DNA from: RBC074 sp964470555
Lineage (GTDB): Bacteria; Acidobacteriota; Blastocatellia; RBC074
NCBI GenBank assembly: GCA_964470555.1
Contig: CAYYDG010000017.1
Coordinates: 1-64,000 of the forward strand
Direction: 5' to 3'
DNA length: 64,000 bases
In this document: positions 56,684 through 64,000 of the stretch, piece by piece
How the letters are laid out: every line of letters begins with the position of its first letter
Position numbering within the stretch: the first letter of the stretch is position 1
Notes under the pieces: model-generated
Told to the model about the DNA's origin: nothing
What the model saw: only the letters and a program-made list of their open reading frames with translations
Database searches by the model: none
Program-made: the position numbers and the translations under genes

Positions 56684-56743
56684 GAATAGACAGAATTTCG
56701 CAGGATTTGTTTTCATCCTGAAAATCTTGCTAATCCTATCTAC
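56684..56743. repeat. Inverted-repeat element, ACAGGAT type, copy 3
   Basis: GAATAGACAGAATTTCGCAGGAT (spelled in parts: AGACAGAATT, GCAGGATT) at 56684-56707 pairs imperfectly with ATCCTGAAAATCTTGC and AATCCTATCTAC at 56715-56743. Confidence 0.55.
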
Positions 56744-56761
56744 TTTCAGATGGAGAATTGA

Positions 56762-57889
56762 GTGCGAGTCATCATCATTGGAGCAGGAAGAGTTGGACTT
56801 GGCGCGCTGGGCGCGGCGCTGGCTATGCAAGGGCACGAAGTCGTGTTCGCCGCTCGCCGCGAAGCCATCGTCAATTCGATCAATCAGCTTGGGTATGACG
56901 TGGCGACCAAAGGCGCGGTTGAAACCACCGTCGAGGTCCGAGGCGTGCGCGCGGTTGTCATGCCCGGCGAAGATTTTGCCCGCGAAGTCGCCGCCGCCGA
57001 TCAGATTTACACTTCGGTTCGTCCAGATAACTTGCCGGAAATTTCCACTGTCTTGAGCGAGGCGATTTTGTATCGCGCTCGTTCGGACGTGCGACGTCCG
57101 CTGGATGTGTTCTGCTGCGAAAATCTGAAAAACGCCGGTTCGCAATTGGAGCGATTGGTGTTCGCCAACATTCCGTTTCAATTCGCTCAGGCCGTGCAGG
57201 ATTGGGTGGGATTCAACGCAGCGATTTCCGATCGCATCGTCTCGGCTCAGGAAAAGGATGAACGCGGGCGACAGGTCATCACCGCTGACGCAATGGGCGA
57301 TGTGCTGTTCGATACCCTGCAGATCAAAGGCGATTTCGACGCATTGCCGCCGTTCAAAGGCGTAGACAACTTTCCGGCCAGCATTGAAGAGAAGCTATAC
57401 ATTTTGAATTGTGGCCACGCAGTCTGTGCTTATCTCGGTTATCAGAAAGGCTACAAGTATATTCACGAAGCCATCAACCGAGCCGTCGTCGGCGCCATGC
57501 TCGAAGCGCAACGCGCGCTGCATTCCAAACACGGACGAACGTTGCATTACGGCAACTTGATCAACGACATCCTGGCCAGTTTTTCCAATGCTGCGCTGAT
57601 GGACACCATCGCCCGCGTAGGCCGCGACCCGGTTCGCAAACTGCAAGCCGACGACCGGCTGATCGGCCCCGCCAAGCTCGCGTATCGCTACAGCATCGAA
57701 CCGACGTATTTGATTCAAGGTTGCGCCGCCGCGTTCAGTTTTGCGCAGGAAGGCGATCCTCAAGCCGCCGAACTGCAAAAACTGATTAGGGAAAAAGGCG
57801 TCGAACAGGCGCTGGATTTTGTCTCGCAACTTCGTCCGTGGAACCCGATCTCCAAACTTATCCGCGAAGAAATGAAAACGAAACGGTGA
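56762..57889 (+). CDS. Mannitol-1-phosphate 5-dehydrogenase-like oxidoreductase
   Basis: 375 aa polyol-specific long-chain dehydrogenase. The Rossmann motif GAGRVGLG (7-14) starts the NAD domain; the catalytic K-x4-N-x2-H signature is present as Lys211, Asn216 and His219 in KLYILNCGHAVCAYLGYQKG, with the downstream EAI segment. The N-terminal region is unusually interrupted compared with MtlD, so the substrate may be another polyol phosphate. GTG start with GGAG upstream. Followed after 5 bp by an SDR gene; both are downstream of the FHA-TPR-receiver gene. Confidence 0.8.
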   Translation: MRVIIIGAGRVGLGALGAALAMQGHEVVFAARREAIVNSINQLGYDVATKGAVETTVEVRGVRAVVMPGEDFAREVAAADQIYTSVRPDNLPEISTVLSEAILYRARSDVRRPLDVFCCENLKNAGSQLERLVFANIPFQFAQAVQDWVGFNAAISDRIVSAQEKDERGRQVITADAMGDVLFDTLQIKGDFDALPPFKGVDNFPASIEEKLYILNCGHAVCAYLGYQKGYKYIHEAINRAVVGAMLEAQRALHSKHGRTLHYGNLINDILASFSNAALMDTIARVGRDPVRKLQADDRLIGPAKLAYRYSIEPTYLIQGCAAAFSFAQEGDPQAAELQKLIREKGVEQALDFVSQLRPWNPISKLIREEMKTKR

Positions 57890-57894
57890 CGCCA

Positions 57895-58623
57895 ATGAAA
57901 GCTCTCGAAGGAAAAGTCGCGCTCATCACCGGAGCCAGTCGAGGCATAGGGCAGGGAATCGCCAAAGCCTTTGCCGCTGAAGCTGCGAATCTGGCGCTGA
58001 GTTCTCGCGACATCGAACGGCTGAATCAAACCGCCGAAACTCTTGCCAAAGAAGGCGTTGAAGTGTTGGTTGTGCAAGCCGACGTCGCCGATGAAGTTCA
58101 GGTGCGCGAATTGTTTCGCCTTACGATGGAGCGATTCGGGCGGTTGGACATTCTGGTCAACAACGCTGGCATTTTTGACGGCGGGCCGTTGGATGAATTG
58201 TCAGTCGAAGCCTGGGATCGTGTGATGGCGACAAACCTGCGCGGGCCGTTTCTCTGCACGCGCGAAGCCATGCGAATCATGAAGATTCAGCGCGAAGGTC
58301 GCATCATCAATGTCGGTTCGATTTCGGCGCAACGTGTTCGACCAAACTCTGCGGCCTATAGCGCCAGCAAACATGGCTTGTGGGGGGTGACGCAGGTCAC
58401 GGCGCTCGAAGGCCGCAAATTCGGCATCACCTGCGGCTGTCTGCATCCGGGCAACGTAGACGTTGAAACATTGGCCGAGGCTCGTCGTATCAATGGCGAA
58501 CCCGTTATGACCGCTGACGATATTGCCCACGCCGCTGTTGCGATGGCGACGCTGCCGCCCAATGTGAATATGCTGGAAGCGATTGTGTTGCCGATTGGCC
58601 AACCGTATATCGGACGCGGTTAA
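57895..58623 (+). CDS. Short-chain dehydrogenase/reductase
   Basis: 242 aa classical SDR. TGASRGIG (12-19) binds the cofactor, NNAG at 89-92, catalytic Ser142 with Tyr155-x3-Lys159 in YSASK. A basic Arg after the glycine motif and an SRD segment at 37-39 suggest NADP(H), tentatively. ATG 57895 lies 5 bp after the polyol dehydrogenase stop, so the two enzymes are co-transcribed. Substrate unknown. Confidence 0.9.
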   Translation: MKALEGKVALITGASRGIGQGIAKAFAAEAANLALSSRDIERLNQTAETLAKEGVEVLVVQADVADEVQVRELFRLTMERFGRLDILVNNAGIFDGGPLDELSVEAWDRVMATNLRGPFLCTREAMRIMKIQREGRIINVGSISAQRVRPNSAAYSASKHGLWGVTQVTALEGRKFGITCGCLHPGNVDVETLAEARRINGEPVMTADDIAHAAVAMATLPPNVNMLEAIVLPIGQPYIGRG

Positions 58624-58650
58624 AGATTGAACTGAAAAGGAAAGAACCTC

Positions 58651-59133
58651 ATGTTTTGCCCAAACTGCGGAACTGAAAATTCAAAAGGTCAGAAATTTTG
58701 CACTCGATGTGGAACCAACCTGCTGGCGATTGATCGCGCTCGCGAAATCATTTCCGAGATGAATACGGTGTCCGTGCCTTCGGTTTCGCCGAATCTGGTG
58801 TTTGTTACTGTCGCGCTGTTGAGCATTGTCGGATTTATTGCCATCACGCTGGGGACATTCGAAATGATGAGAGGGGATGGCTCGACCACGCCGTTTCCGA
58901 TCGTGTTTGCAATGGCTGGGTTTTCTTCGCTGGTGCTGATTTGCCGTTATCTGGTCGGTTTGATCAAACCCACAGTGAAAGTCGAAAAGCCAGTCATACA
59001 AGCTCCGCCGGTTTCCTATCCGCCGCCGACAATTCAACGAGGAACGACAAACAGAGCCTTGAACGAAGCTGCGCCTTATCAAAGCATCATCGAAGACCCG
59101 ACGCGCCAGTTCGAACACGAAAGAAATTCGTAA
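58651..59133 (+). CDS. Zinc-ribbon membrane protein
   Basis: 160 aa. N-terminal zinc ribbon (CPNCGTENSKGQKFCTRCG, residues 3-21) typical of acidobacterial proteins, then two TM helices (about 50-72 and 85-107), then a Pro-rich cytoplasmic tail. AAAGGAAAG precedes the ATG. Convergent with another zinc-ribbon gene ending 2 bp away. Function unknown. Confidence 0.75.
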   Translation: MFCPNCGTENSKGQKFCTRCGTNLLAIDRAREIISEMNTVSVPSVSPNLVFVTVALLSIVGFIAITLGTFEMMRGDGSTTPFPIVFAMAGFSSLVLICRYLVGLIKPTVKVEKPVIQAPPVSYPPPTIQRGTTNRALNEAAPYQSIIEDPTRQFEHERNS

Positions 59134-59135
59134 GC

Positions 59136-59591
59136 TTATTTCACGGTCTTGTCTGGTTTCGGAGTCACAGTAGGTTTGGGAGTAGGTTTGGATTCGGCGG
59201 TTGTGGCGGACGATTCTTCGGATTTTGGCTGGGACTCTTTGGCGCTTTCCAATTCGGATGAAGAAGCCGGCGCTTCATTTCGTTTTTGAGTGTTTGTGGA
59301 ATTCTGGTTTTGTTTACCCGAATTGCGTTCGGTTTTGGCTGGCGAAGTGTTTTCGGCAGGAGGCTTGGCGATTCCCAGCAATTCATTCCATTTGATTTGT
59401 CGAGCCAACAGAACAGCCGCTCCGATCAGAACAACCAGAATCAAAAGATCGAGCAATCGTCTGCCAGCCCGTTCCAGTCTGCCGCCTTTCTTTTGAGTAC
59501 TTTCTGGAACATAGCTGTAGACCGAAGCGCGGCAGATCGGGCAATAAAACTGATTGTCAGGAATGTCGTTTTGACAGCTTGGACAACGCAT
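59136..59591 (-). CDS. Zinc-ribbon membrane protein with low-complexity tail
   Basis: 151 aa. Zinc ribbon CPSCQNDIPDNQFYCPIC at 3-20, one TM helix (about 46-64) and a long Ser/Glu/Lys/Pro-rich tail with KPTPKPTVTPKPDK at the end, probably external. Overall plan resembles its convergent neighbour. Function unknown. Confidence 0.7.
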   Translation of the reverse strand: MRCPSCQNDIPDNQFYCPICRASVYSYVPESTQKKGGRLERAGRRLLDLLILVVLIGAAVLLARQIKWNELLGIAKPPAENTSPAKTERNSGKQNQNSTNTQKRNEAPASSSELESAKESQPKSEESSATTAESKPTPKPTVTPKPDKTVK

Positions 59592-59804
59592 GAGATTTCT
59601 ACCTCAACCCATTCAGCAAAGTCTGGGACAACCGAAAAATTCATTGCAATGGGGGAGCAAAAATGGAATCAACGGACGAGTCAGGCGAGGCAACTGATTG
59701 ATCTTCGTCAATTCGCCGCGCATCATCGCATAGCGACTGACGTATGAAAAGCGAGTCTGATTCGACTGTGTTTTCAACCTTCATTCTTCGGAGAAAGCGA
59801 GTTT

Positions 59805-60236
59805 ATGAAGACGTTTTGCAGCGAAATTCCAACTGTGACAAGAACTGTATGGGTGTTGCTGAGTTGTTGGCTTGTTCTGGGATTGGCAGCTTGTTCAACC
59901 CCTTCTTCGTCGCCAGTGGTGCCGGCTGAAGTTACGGAAAGCACTAAAAATCCGCTGACAGATATGGTGGCGGCATCGGCGGCAGGAAAGACGCTTTACG
60001 CGGTGAACTGTTCGTTGTGTCACGGAGACGACGGCAAATCCGGCGATGATTCACTGCTGGCCAAACCGCCTGACCTGACTTCGGGAAAAGTGGCTGAAGA
60101 CGCGGATGGCGCGATCTTTCTGGCCATCAAACATGGCGTCAAAAAAGACGGCAAACTAACAATGCCACCGACTAAAAAGGTTTCGGACGAAGAGATTTGG
60201 CAGATGGTCGCTTATGTTCGTTCGCTGGCGAAATGA
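59805..60236 (+). CDS. Lipoprotein c-type cytochrome
   Basis: 143 aa. Lipobox LAAC at about residue 30. A single cytochrome c domain with CSLCH heme site (about residues 69-73) and likely axial Met in LTMPPTKK, followed by the terminal helix EEIWQMVAYVRSLAK. Small periplasmic electron carrier. A 24-bp terminator follows. Confidence 0.9.
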   Translation: MKTFCSEIPTVTRTVWVLLSCWLVLGLAACSTPSSSPVVPAEVTESTKNPLTDMVAASAAGKTLYAVNCSLCHGDDGKSGDDSLLAKPPDLTSGKVAEDADGAIFLAIKHGVKKDGKLTMPPTKKVSDEEIWQMVAYVRSLAK

Positions 60237-60249
60237 GGATTTTGCTGCA

Positions 60250-60299
60250 AAAAAACATCAGGGCTGAGAAGTTCTAACTTCTCAGCCCTGATGTTTTTT
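60250..60299. terminator. Bidirectional rho-independent terminator
   Basis: Exact 24-bp inverted repeat (60250-60273 with 60276-60299) with A6 on one side and T6 on the other, so it ends transcripts in both directions: the cytochrome c gene on plus and the small gene at 60314-60646 on minus. Confidence 0.9.
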
Positions 60300-60313
60300 A
60301 CTTTGCTGGAAAC

Positions 60314-60646
60314 TTACTGCATTTCGATGCCGACGGCGCGTAAGGCGTCAATCGTCAGTGGACGTGATTCCATCAATCGCATCTGCCCGCCGCAAAAAAT
60401 AGCCAGTGGACGGCCATTGTGTTTGTTGGTGGCCAGGAACGCATCGTCCATTTCTTCGCCGGTAGTCAGCAACCACATATCAGTCAACCATTCGTGAATG
60501 ATCGAATTGACTTTTGCCTGCTGATGCAATTCCGCAATCGGAAGCGCCGGGCTTTCAACTTGCGGACTCGGTTCAACCGAGTTGTTGACGGCGATGATTT
60601 CCTCTGCGCCGGTTGTCAGGTTCAGTTCGCTGGTTTTCTTGATCAT
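60314..60646 (-). CDS. Hypothetical protein, 110 aa
   Basis: Not recognised. GGGAGG precedes the ATG at 60646, and the strong terminator lies 14 bp past the stop, so it is a real transcription unit. The N-terminal part is polar (TGAEEIIAVNNSVEPSPQVES), the C-terminal part more ordered (HEWLTDMWLLTTGEEMDDAFLATNKHN, then RPLTIDALRAVGIEMQ). No signal peptide or TM segment. Confidence 0.6.
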   Translation of the reverse strand: MIKKTSELNLTTGAEEIIAVNNSVEPSPQVESPALPIAELHQQAKVNSIIHEWLTDMWLLTTGEEMDDAFLATNKHNGRPLAIFCGGQMRLMESRPLTIDALRAVGIEMQ

Positions 60647-61355
60647 GTTCTTTGCCTCCCTTTCAGATTTCCGACTCCTGCAAGAATACAACACGAAAAA
60701 ACTCAAACTCTTTCTCAAAACTTCTTGATTGAACGCTGCCTCTGACGCAACCTCAATGCCATAAGTTGCTCGCGCAAGCTCAGTATGCTTTTCAAGCCAG
60801 AAAAAATTCCAGATGCGTTCACAGAACGACGCTTAATTAACAGCCTTGCAACGAGATAATACGGAAACCGATTTTGTTTGGACTTCAAGCCAAGACGAAA
60901 TTTGAGTGAAGTAAAATCTGCCACAGCCGCGAAATTATTACTCGCTTCGGTGTCAACAGAGTCGCCATTTGGTGTAAGGCGTGTCAACGATTGAGGACTG
61001 AAGGCAATCAAGCGACGAAAATTACTTGATGAAAGTATTACAAAGCCGCAACAGGCTTCAGCTTGACAACACACAGCCGGTATTTATGATTACGGTCGTC
61101 CTTCAACATACATTTCATTCAAGTTCATTCAACAGTTCACTGAAAACAATCCGCAGATAAATAAAACGCCAACAGGATAGCTCTGCTCCTCGCAAATCCA
61201 CTGGAAGGATCTCGCTGTGCCCCTTTTTCAGAGCTTGCTGTCAGCACGACGTTTTATTTTATGTAAATCAGCGACTGGGAAACTGCGAGCTTTTGGCGGC
61301 TTCCTTGTCCGACCCCCTGCTGCACTCCCCACATTTACCGTCAGTAGGAGACAAA
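60647..61355. other. Noncoding gap with promoter and long leader
   Basis: 709 bp between divergent genes. An open frame at 60715-61074 (minus) lacks a site and has no protein-like organisation. A good promoter is at 61063-61090, leaving a leader of about 255 nt before the next gene; I see no defined riboswitch fold in it. Confidence 0.5.
61063..61090 (+). promoter_or_regulatory. Sigma-70 promoter
   Basis: TTGACA (61063-61068), 16-bp spacer, TATGAT (61085-61090), close to consensus in both elements. Transcription would begin near 61097 and read into the gene at 61356. Confidence 0.6.
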
Positions 61356-62930
61356 ATGGGAAGGATTTTTGAATATCAGGAGATCATCAACACCCCGGAG
61401 GCGAAAGGAATGCGAACTCTGCCTTCGTCCAGGGGAGTTGTGGTCAATTTCAGCGAGCTGAAGGCCAAGCGGGAAAATCGTCTGATGACGCCCCATCAGG
61501 TTCCGCACGGTCGTGAAGTCGGCCTCGCAAGTTTTTCCAAACTCAAATCCCAGGCTCTGACCAATCCGGCTCCGGCTTATCCGGCGGAGTTGCTGCAATT
61601 CGATTCTCAAGTCACAAATGATTTGGACGGTGTTTCGTCGCTGGACATGGCGACGGATTTTGCCGGATTGGATGACGCCAATTGGACGCCGCCTGATTGC
61701 CAGATTGCCGTTGGACCGAATCACGTTCTGGCTGCGGTCAACGCGACGTTTGCAGTGTTTGACAAATTCGGCGCGCAATTGCTGCGGCGAACGCTGGCCG
61801 ATGTGTTTGCGCGGCTGGTCGAGGACGCGATTATTTACAACCCGAAAGCGCTTTACGATCAGTTTCACGGATGTTGGGTCATGGCGGCCTGCGCGCGAAG
61901 TTTCGATTCGCAACGATCATGGTTTTTGCTGGCATATTCCAAAACCGAGAACCCGCTCGGTGATTGGCGAATCTGGGCGTTGGATGCCGGATACGATGGA
62001 TTGCTCAAAACCTCTTACTGGCCGGACAGTCTGGGCTTGTCGGTGGACAATTCGTTGCTGTGTCTGACGGCGAATATGTTCAGCGGACAGGGAGAATTCG
62101 TTTATTCAAAATTGCGTGTCCTGAACCTGCGCGAAATTGAAATCGGCAGTGTGGTGCATGGCTGGGATTTCTGGCAGCTTCGTAATGCCGACGGCACCCC
62201 GGCGTTTGGCATTCAACCGGCGGTGAATTTGCGGGCTGCCGGAGCGCAGTATCTGCTCAATTCCATCTCAAGTGGGCAGGGATTTACTCAGTGGACGGTG
62301 ACTCAACACAGGCGACAAGCTCCGATTTTAACGCGGCGATTCGTGCCGACGGCGGAACATCAATTGCCGCCGGATGCTCACCAGCATTCGACAGGAATTG
62401 AAATCGGAATTGGCGACGCTCGATTGGTCAATGTCGTGTTCCGCCATGGATTGTTGTGGGCGGCTCACACGGTCGCCGCCAATTGGGGCGATGCCGCCAA
62501 CACCGCGGCGATTCACTGGGTGCAAATCAATCCGCGAGCCGGTTGCGTCGTTCAGCAGGGAGTTTACGGCGCGCCTCGCCGGCATTATTTCTGCCCGGCA
62601 GTCATGGTGGACGGCGAAGCGAATATGATGATGGTCTTCAACCGTGTCAGCGAATACGAAACGCCTTCGATTTGCTTTACCGGTCGCCGCGCTGCCGATG
62701 AATCGGGCATGTTGCATCCGAGCGAATTGTTGATGCACAGCCCGGCTTCGGCGTTTTGCCAGTGGAGCAATTTTAATGGAGCCGCGATTGCTCCTGATGA
62801 ATCTGAAGTCTGGGTCATCAGCCAGTATGTCGCCACCGAAACGGATTTGCCGACCTGGATCGGCGCTATCAGTTTTGCCGAAGAAGCTGAAACCGCTGAC
62901 GAATTTCCTGTTCAAACTATTTACGCCTGA
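61356..62930 (+). CDS. Hypothetical protein, propeller-like
   Basis: 524 aa, function not recognised. No signal peptide. Residues from about 110 repeat short beta-type motifs (CQIAVGPNHVLAAVNATFAVFDKFG; LGLSVDNSLLCLTANMFSGQG; RHYFCPAVMVDGEANMMMVFNRVS), suggesting a beta propeller of secreted or surface type seen in Acidobacteria and Planctomycetes, though no export signal is visible. GTAGGAG precedes the ATG at 61356. A 13-bp-arm palindrome follows the stop. Confidence 0.7.
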   Translation: MGRIFEYQEIINTPEAKGMRTLPSSRGVVVNFSELKAKRENRLMTPHQVPHGREVGLASFSKLKSQALTNPAPAYPAELLQFDSQVTNDLDGVSSLDMATDFAGLDDANWTPPDCQIAVGPNHVLAAVNATFAVFDKFGAQLLRRTLADVFARLVEDAIIYNPKALYDQFHGCWVMAACARSFDSQRSWFLLAYSKTENPLGDWRIWALDAGYDGLLKTSYWPDSLGLSVDNSLLCLTANMFSGQGEFVYSKLRVLNLREIEIGSVVHGWDFWQLRNADGTPAFGIQPAVNLRAAGAQYLLNSISSGQGFTQWTVTQHRRQAPILTRRFVPTAEHQLPPDAHQHSTGIEIGIGDARLVNVVFRHGLLWAAHTVAANWGDAANTAAIHWVQINPRAGCVVQQGVYGAPRRHYFCPAVMVDGEANMMMVFNRVSEYETPSICFTGRRAADESGMLHPSELLMHSPASAFCQWSNFNGAAIAPDESEVWVISQYVATETDLPTWIGAISFAEEAETADEFPVQTIYA

Positions 62931-62935
62931 TCCTT

Positions 62936-62962
62936 TTGAGTCAGCGCAATGCGCTGACTCAA
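62936..62962. repeat. 13-bp-arm palindrome, TTGAGTCAGCGCA
   Basis: TTGAGTCAGCGCA (62936-62948) and its exact complement (62950-62962) around one base, directly after the propeller-like gene. No T-run. It may act as a 3' stabiliser or belong to the dispersed palindromes. Confidence 0.6.
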
Positions 62963-62999
62963 TTCCCATACGCGAAATTCCTCTGCTATCATCCGCCGC

Positions 63000-63932
63000 A
63001 TGCTGAACATTCTGGTTGTGCTGGCCAAACGATTGTTGGTGGTATTGCCTGTCGTCTGGGCAGTGGTGACTCTGGTTTTTCTGTTGATTCACATTGTGCC
63101 TGGCGATCCGGTTCGCAATTCGCTTGGCGAAAACGCCACCGAACAGCAAGTCGCCGAACTCAAACACAAACTCGGACTCAATCTGCCGCTCACCAGCCAA
63201 TATGTCAATTACTGGCGAGGCGTCTTGCAGGGCGATCTGGGCGTCAGTCTGCTGAACCCTTCCGACAAGGTTTTCGACAAAATCTTTGCGCGTTATCCGG
63301 CGACGATTGAACTGGCGATTGCCGGATTGATCGTGGCGATTGCCATCGCCATTCCGCTGGGTGTCACTGCTGGACGGCATCAGGGGCAATTGCGCGACAA
63401 CATCGCTTCAGTTGCGGCATTGCTGGGAATCAGCACGCCGGGTTTTGTGCTGGGGCCGCTGATGATTTTGCTGTTTGCCATCAAGCTCGACTGGTTGCCG
63501 GTTTCCGGCAGATACGGATTCGAGTATTTGATTTTGCCTGCTGTCACGCTTGGAGCGCCGTTGGCCGCGATTCTGACGCGCATGGTTCGTTCCAGCGTCA
63601 TCGAAGAACTCAACGAAGATTACGTCCGCACCGCGCGCGCCAAAGGCTTGAGCGAGCGGCAGGTGATTTACAAACACGTTTTGAAAAACGGATTGATTCC
63701 GGTGGTCACCGTCATAGGATTGCAGTTTGGCGTGTTGCTGGCCGGAGCCATCATCACCGAAATGATTTTCAGTTGGCCGGGACTTGGTCGGCTGACGATT
63801 GATTCGATCAACTCGCGCGATTACCCAATGGTGCAAGGCTGCATTTTGATGATCGCACTGACTTACATCATCGCCAATTTGATCACCGATTTCGCATACC
63901 GGCTGCTCGATCCGCGAATCAAAGTTGAATAA
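63000..63932 (+). CDS. dppB: Peptide ABC transporter permease, DppB/OppB type
   Basis: 310 aa inner-membrane permease with six TM helices. N-terminal FLLIHIVPGDPVRNSLG and the EAA-type cytoplasmic loop RTARAKGLSERQVIYKHVLKNGLIPVVT are diagnostic of the first permease of dipeptide/oligopeptide or nickel importers. No strong site; the ATG follows the upstream palindrome. The next gene starts 20 bp later and is presumably DppC. Confidence 0.92.
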   Translation: MLNILVVLAKRLLVVLPVVWAVVTLVFLLIHIVPGDPVRNSLGENATEQQVAELKHKLGLNLPLTSQYVNYWRGVLQGDLGVSLLNPSDKVFDKIFARYPATIELAIAGLIVAIAIAIPLGVTAGRHQGQLRDNIASVAALLGISTPGFVLGPLMILLFAIKLDWLPVSGRYGFEYLILPAVTLGAPLAAILTRMVRSSVIEELNEDYVRTARAKGLSERQVIYKHVLKNGLIPVVTVIGLQFGVLLAGAIITEMIFSWPGLGRLTIDSINSRDYPMVQGCILMIALTYIIANLITDFAYRLLDPRIKVE

Positions 63933-63952
63933 GAAATACCGTGAGAGACGAG

Positions 63953-64000
63953 ATGGAAACGCAATTTGAACCAGCCGATAGTTTGGGGCGGTCAATAGAA
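63953..64000 (+). CDS. Start of the next gene, probably second permease (partial)
   Basis: ATG at 63953 with GAGAGACGAG upstream opens a frame that runs off the window after 16 codons (METQFEPADSLGRSIE). Position 20 bp after dppB suggests dppC; the sequence is too short to confirm. Confidence 0.5.
   Translation, partial: METQFEPADSLGRSIE

Noticed and set aside
60715..61074. 119-codon minus-strand frame
   Set aside because: No ribosome-binding site, overlaps a likely promoter on the other strand, and no recognisable features.

Overview
The window reads like the chromosome of a soil-type Acidobacteriota, most plausibly Blastocatellia-like. This is an inference from gene content: several membrane Ser/Thr kinases, a Sigma70-ECF/kinase pair, a winged-helix/AAA/TPR regulator, a PVC-type cytochrome with HEAT repeats, NHL-repeat secreted proteins, a DUF4384 kinase, and many short dispersed palindromes. 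No rRNA, phage, transposase or CRISPR array was seen. One tRNA (Pro, CGG) is present.

Layout. 0.2-4.6 kb: glutamine synthetase III with a NifA-like sigma-54 activator and a strong sigma-54 promoter between them. 4.8-9.4 kb: outer-membrane DUF481 protein, DUF2203 protein, two envelope proteins of unknown function, a Bcp peroxiredoxin and a truncated-looking histidine kinase. 9.6-14.4 kb: ECF sigma factor, multi-TM Ser/Thr kinase, then a BrnT/BrnA-like toxin-antitoxin pair with a DUF2283 gene, bracketed by repeated copies of the kinase 3' end. 14.4-18.4 kb: winged-helix/AAA/TPR regulator and NarL-type response regulator. 18.4-19.7 kb: noncoding. 19.7-23.9 kb: a second Ser/Thr kinase, a formylglycine-generating-enzyme-fold protein and a secreted protein. 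24.15 kb: tRNA-Pro with promoter and terminator. 24.3-35.4 kb: giant NHL-propeller protein, heme-binding HEAT-repeat dehydrogenase-like protein, S41 protease, DUF72. 36-42 kb: exopolysaccharide operon (FecR-like, TPR, O-antigen ligase, Wzc-type BY-kinase). 42.2-43.7 kb: true FGE-like lipoprotein and DUF1905.

The most unusual region is 43.9-58.6 kb. A minus-strand run carries four paralogous ATP-grasp enzymes, an MFS transporter, a secreted beta-propeller phytase, and one polypeptide that fuses zinc ribbon, FHA, degenerate pseudokinase and a complete MFS transporter paralogous to the stand-alone one. A divergent gene encodes an FHA-TPR-atypical receiver protein, followed by a mannitol-1-phosphate-dehydrogenase-like enzyme and an SDR. 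A DUF433/DUF5615 toxin-antitoxin pair has been inserted antiparallel inside the ATP-grasp run. The ATP-grasp proteins end in a D/E-x-N-x-F/Y-P-G-Y/F-type motif shared by RimK-type ligases and, more closely to my eye, inositol-phosphate kinases of the ITPK type. The phytase beside them makes an inositol-phosphate pathway worth testing against a peptide-ligase natural-product pathway.

58.6-64 kb: zinc-ribbon membrane proteins, a lipoprotein cytochrome c, a bidirectional terminator, two proteins of unknown function, and the start of a Dpp/Opp-type peptide ABC transporter.

Across the window, intergenic gaps carry at least nine different families of inverted-repeat elements, and several appear to intrude on the ends of reading frames.
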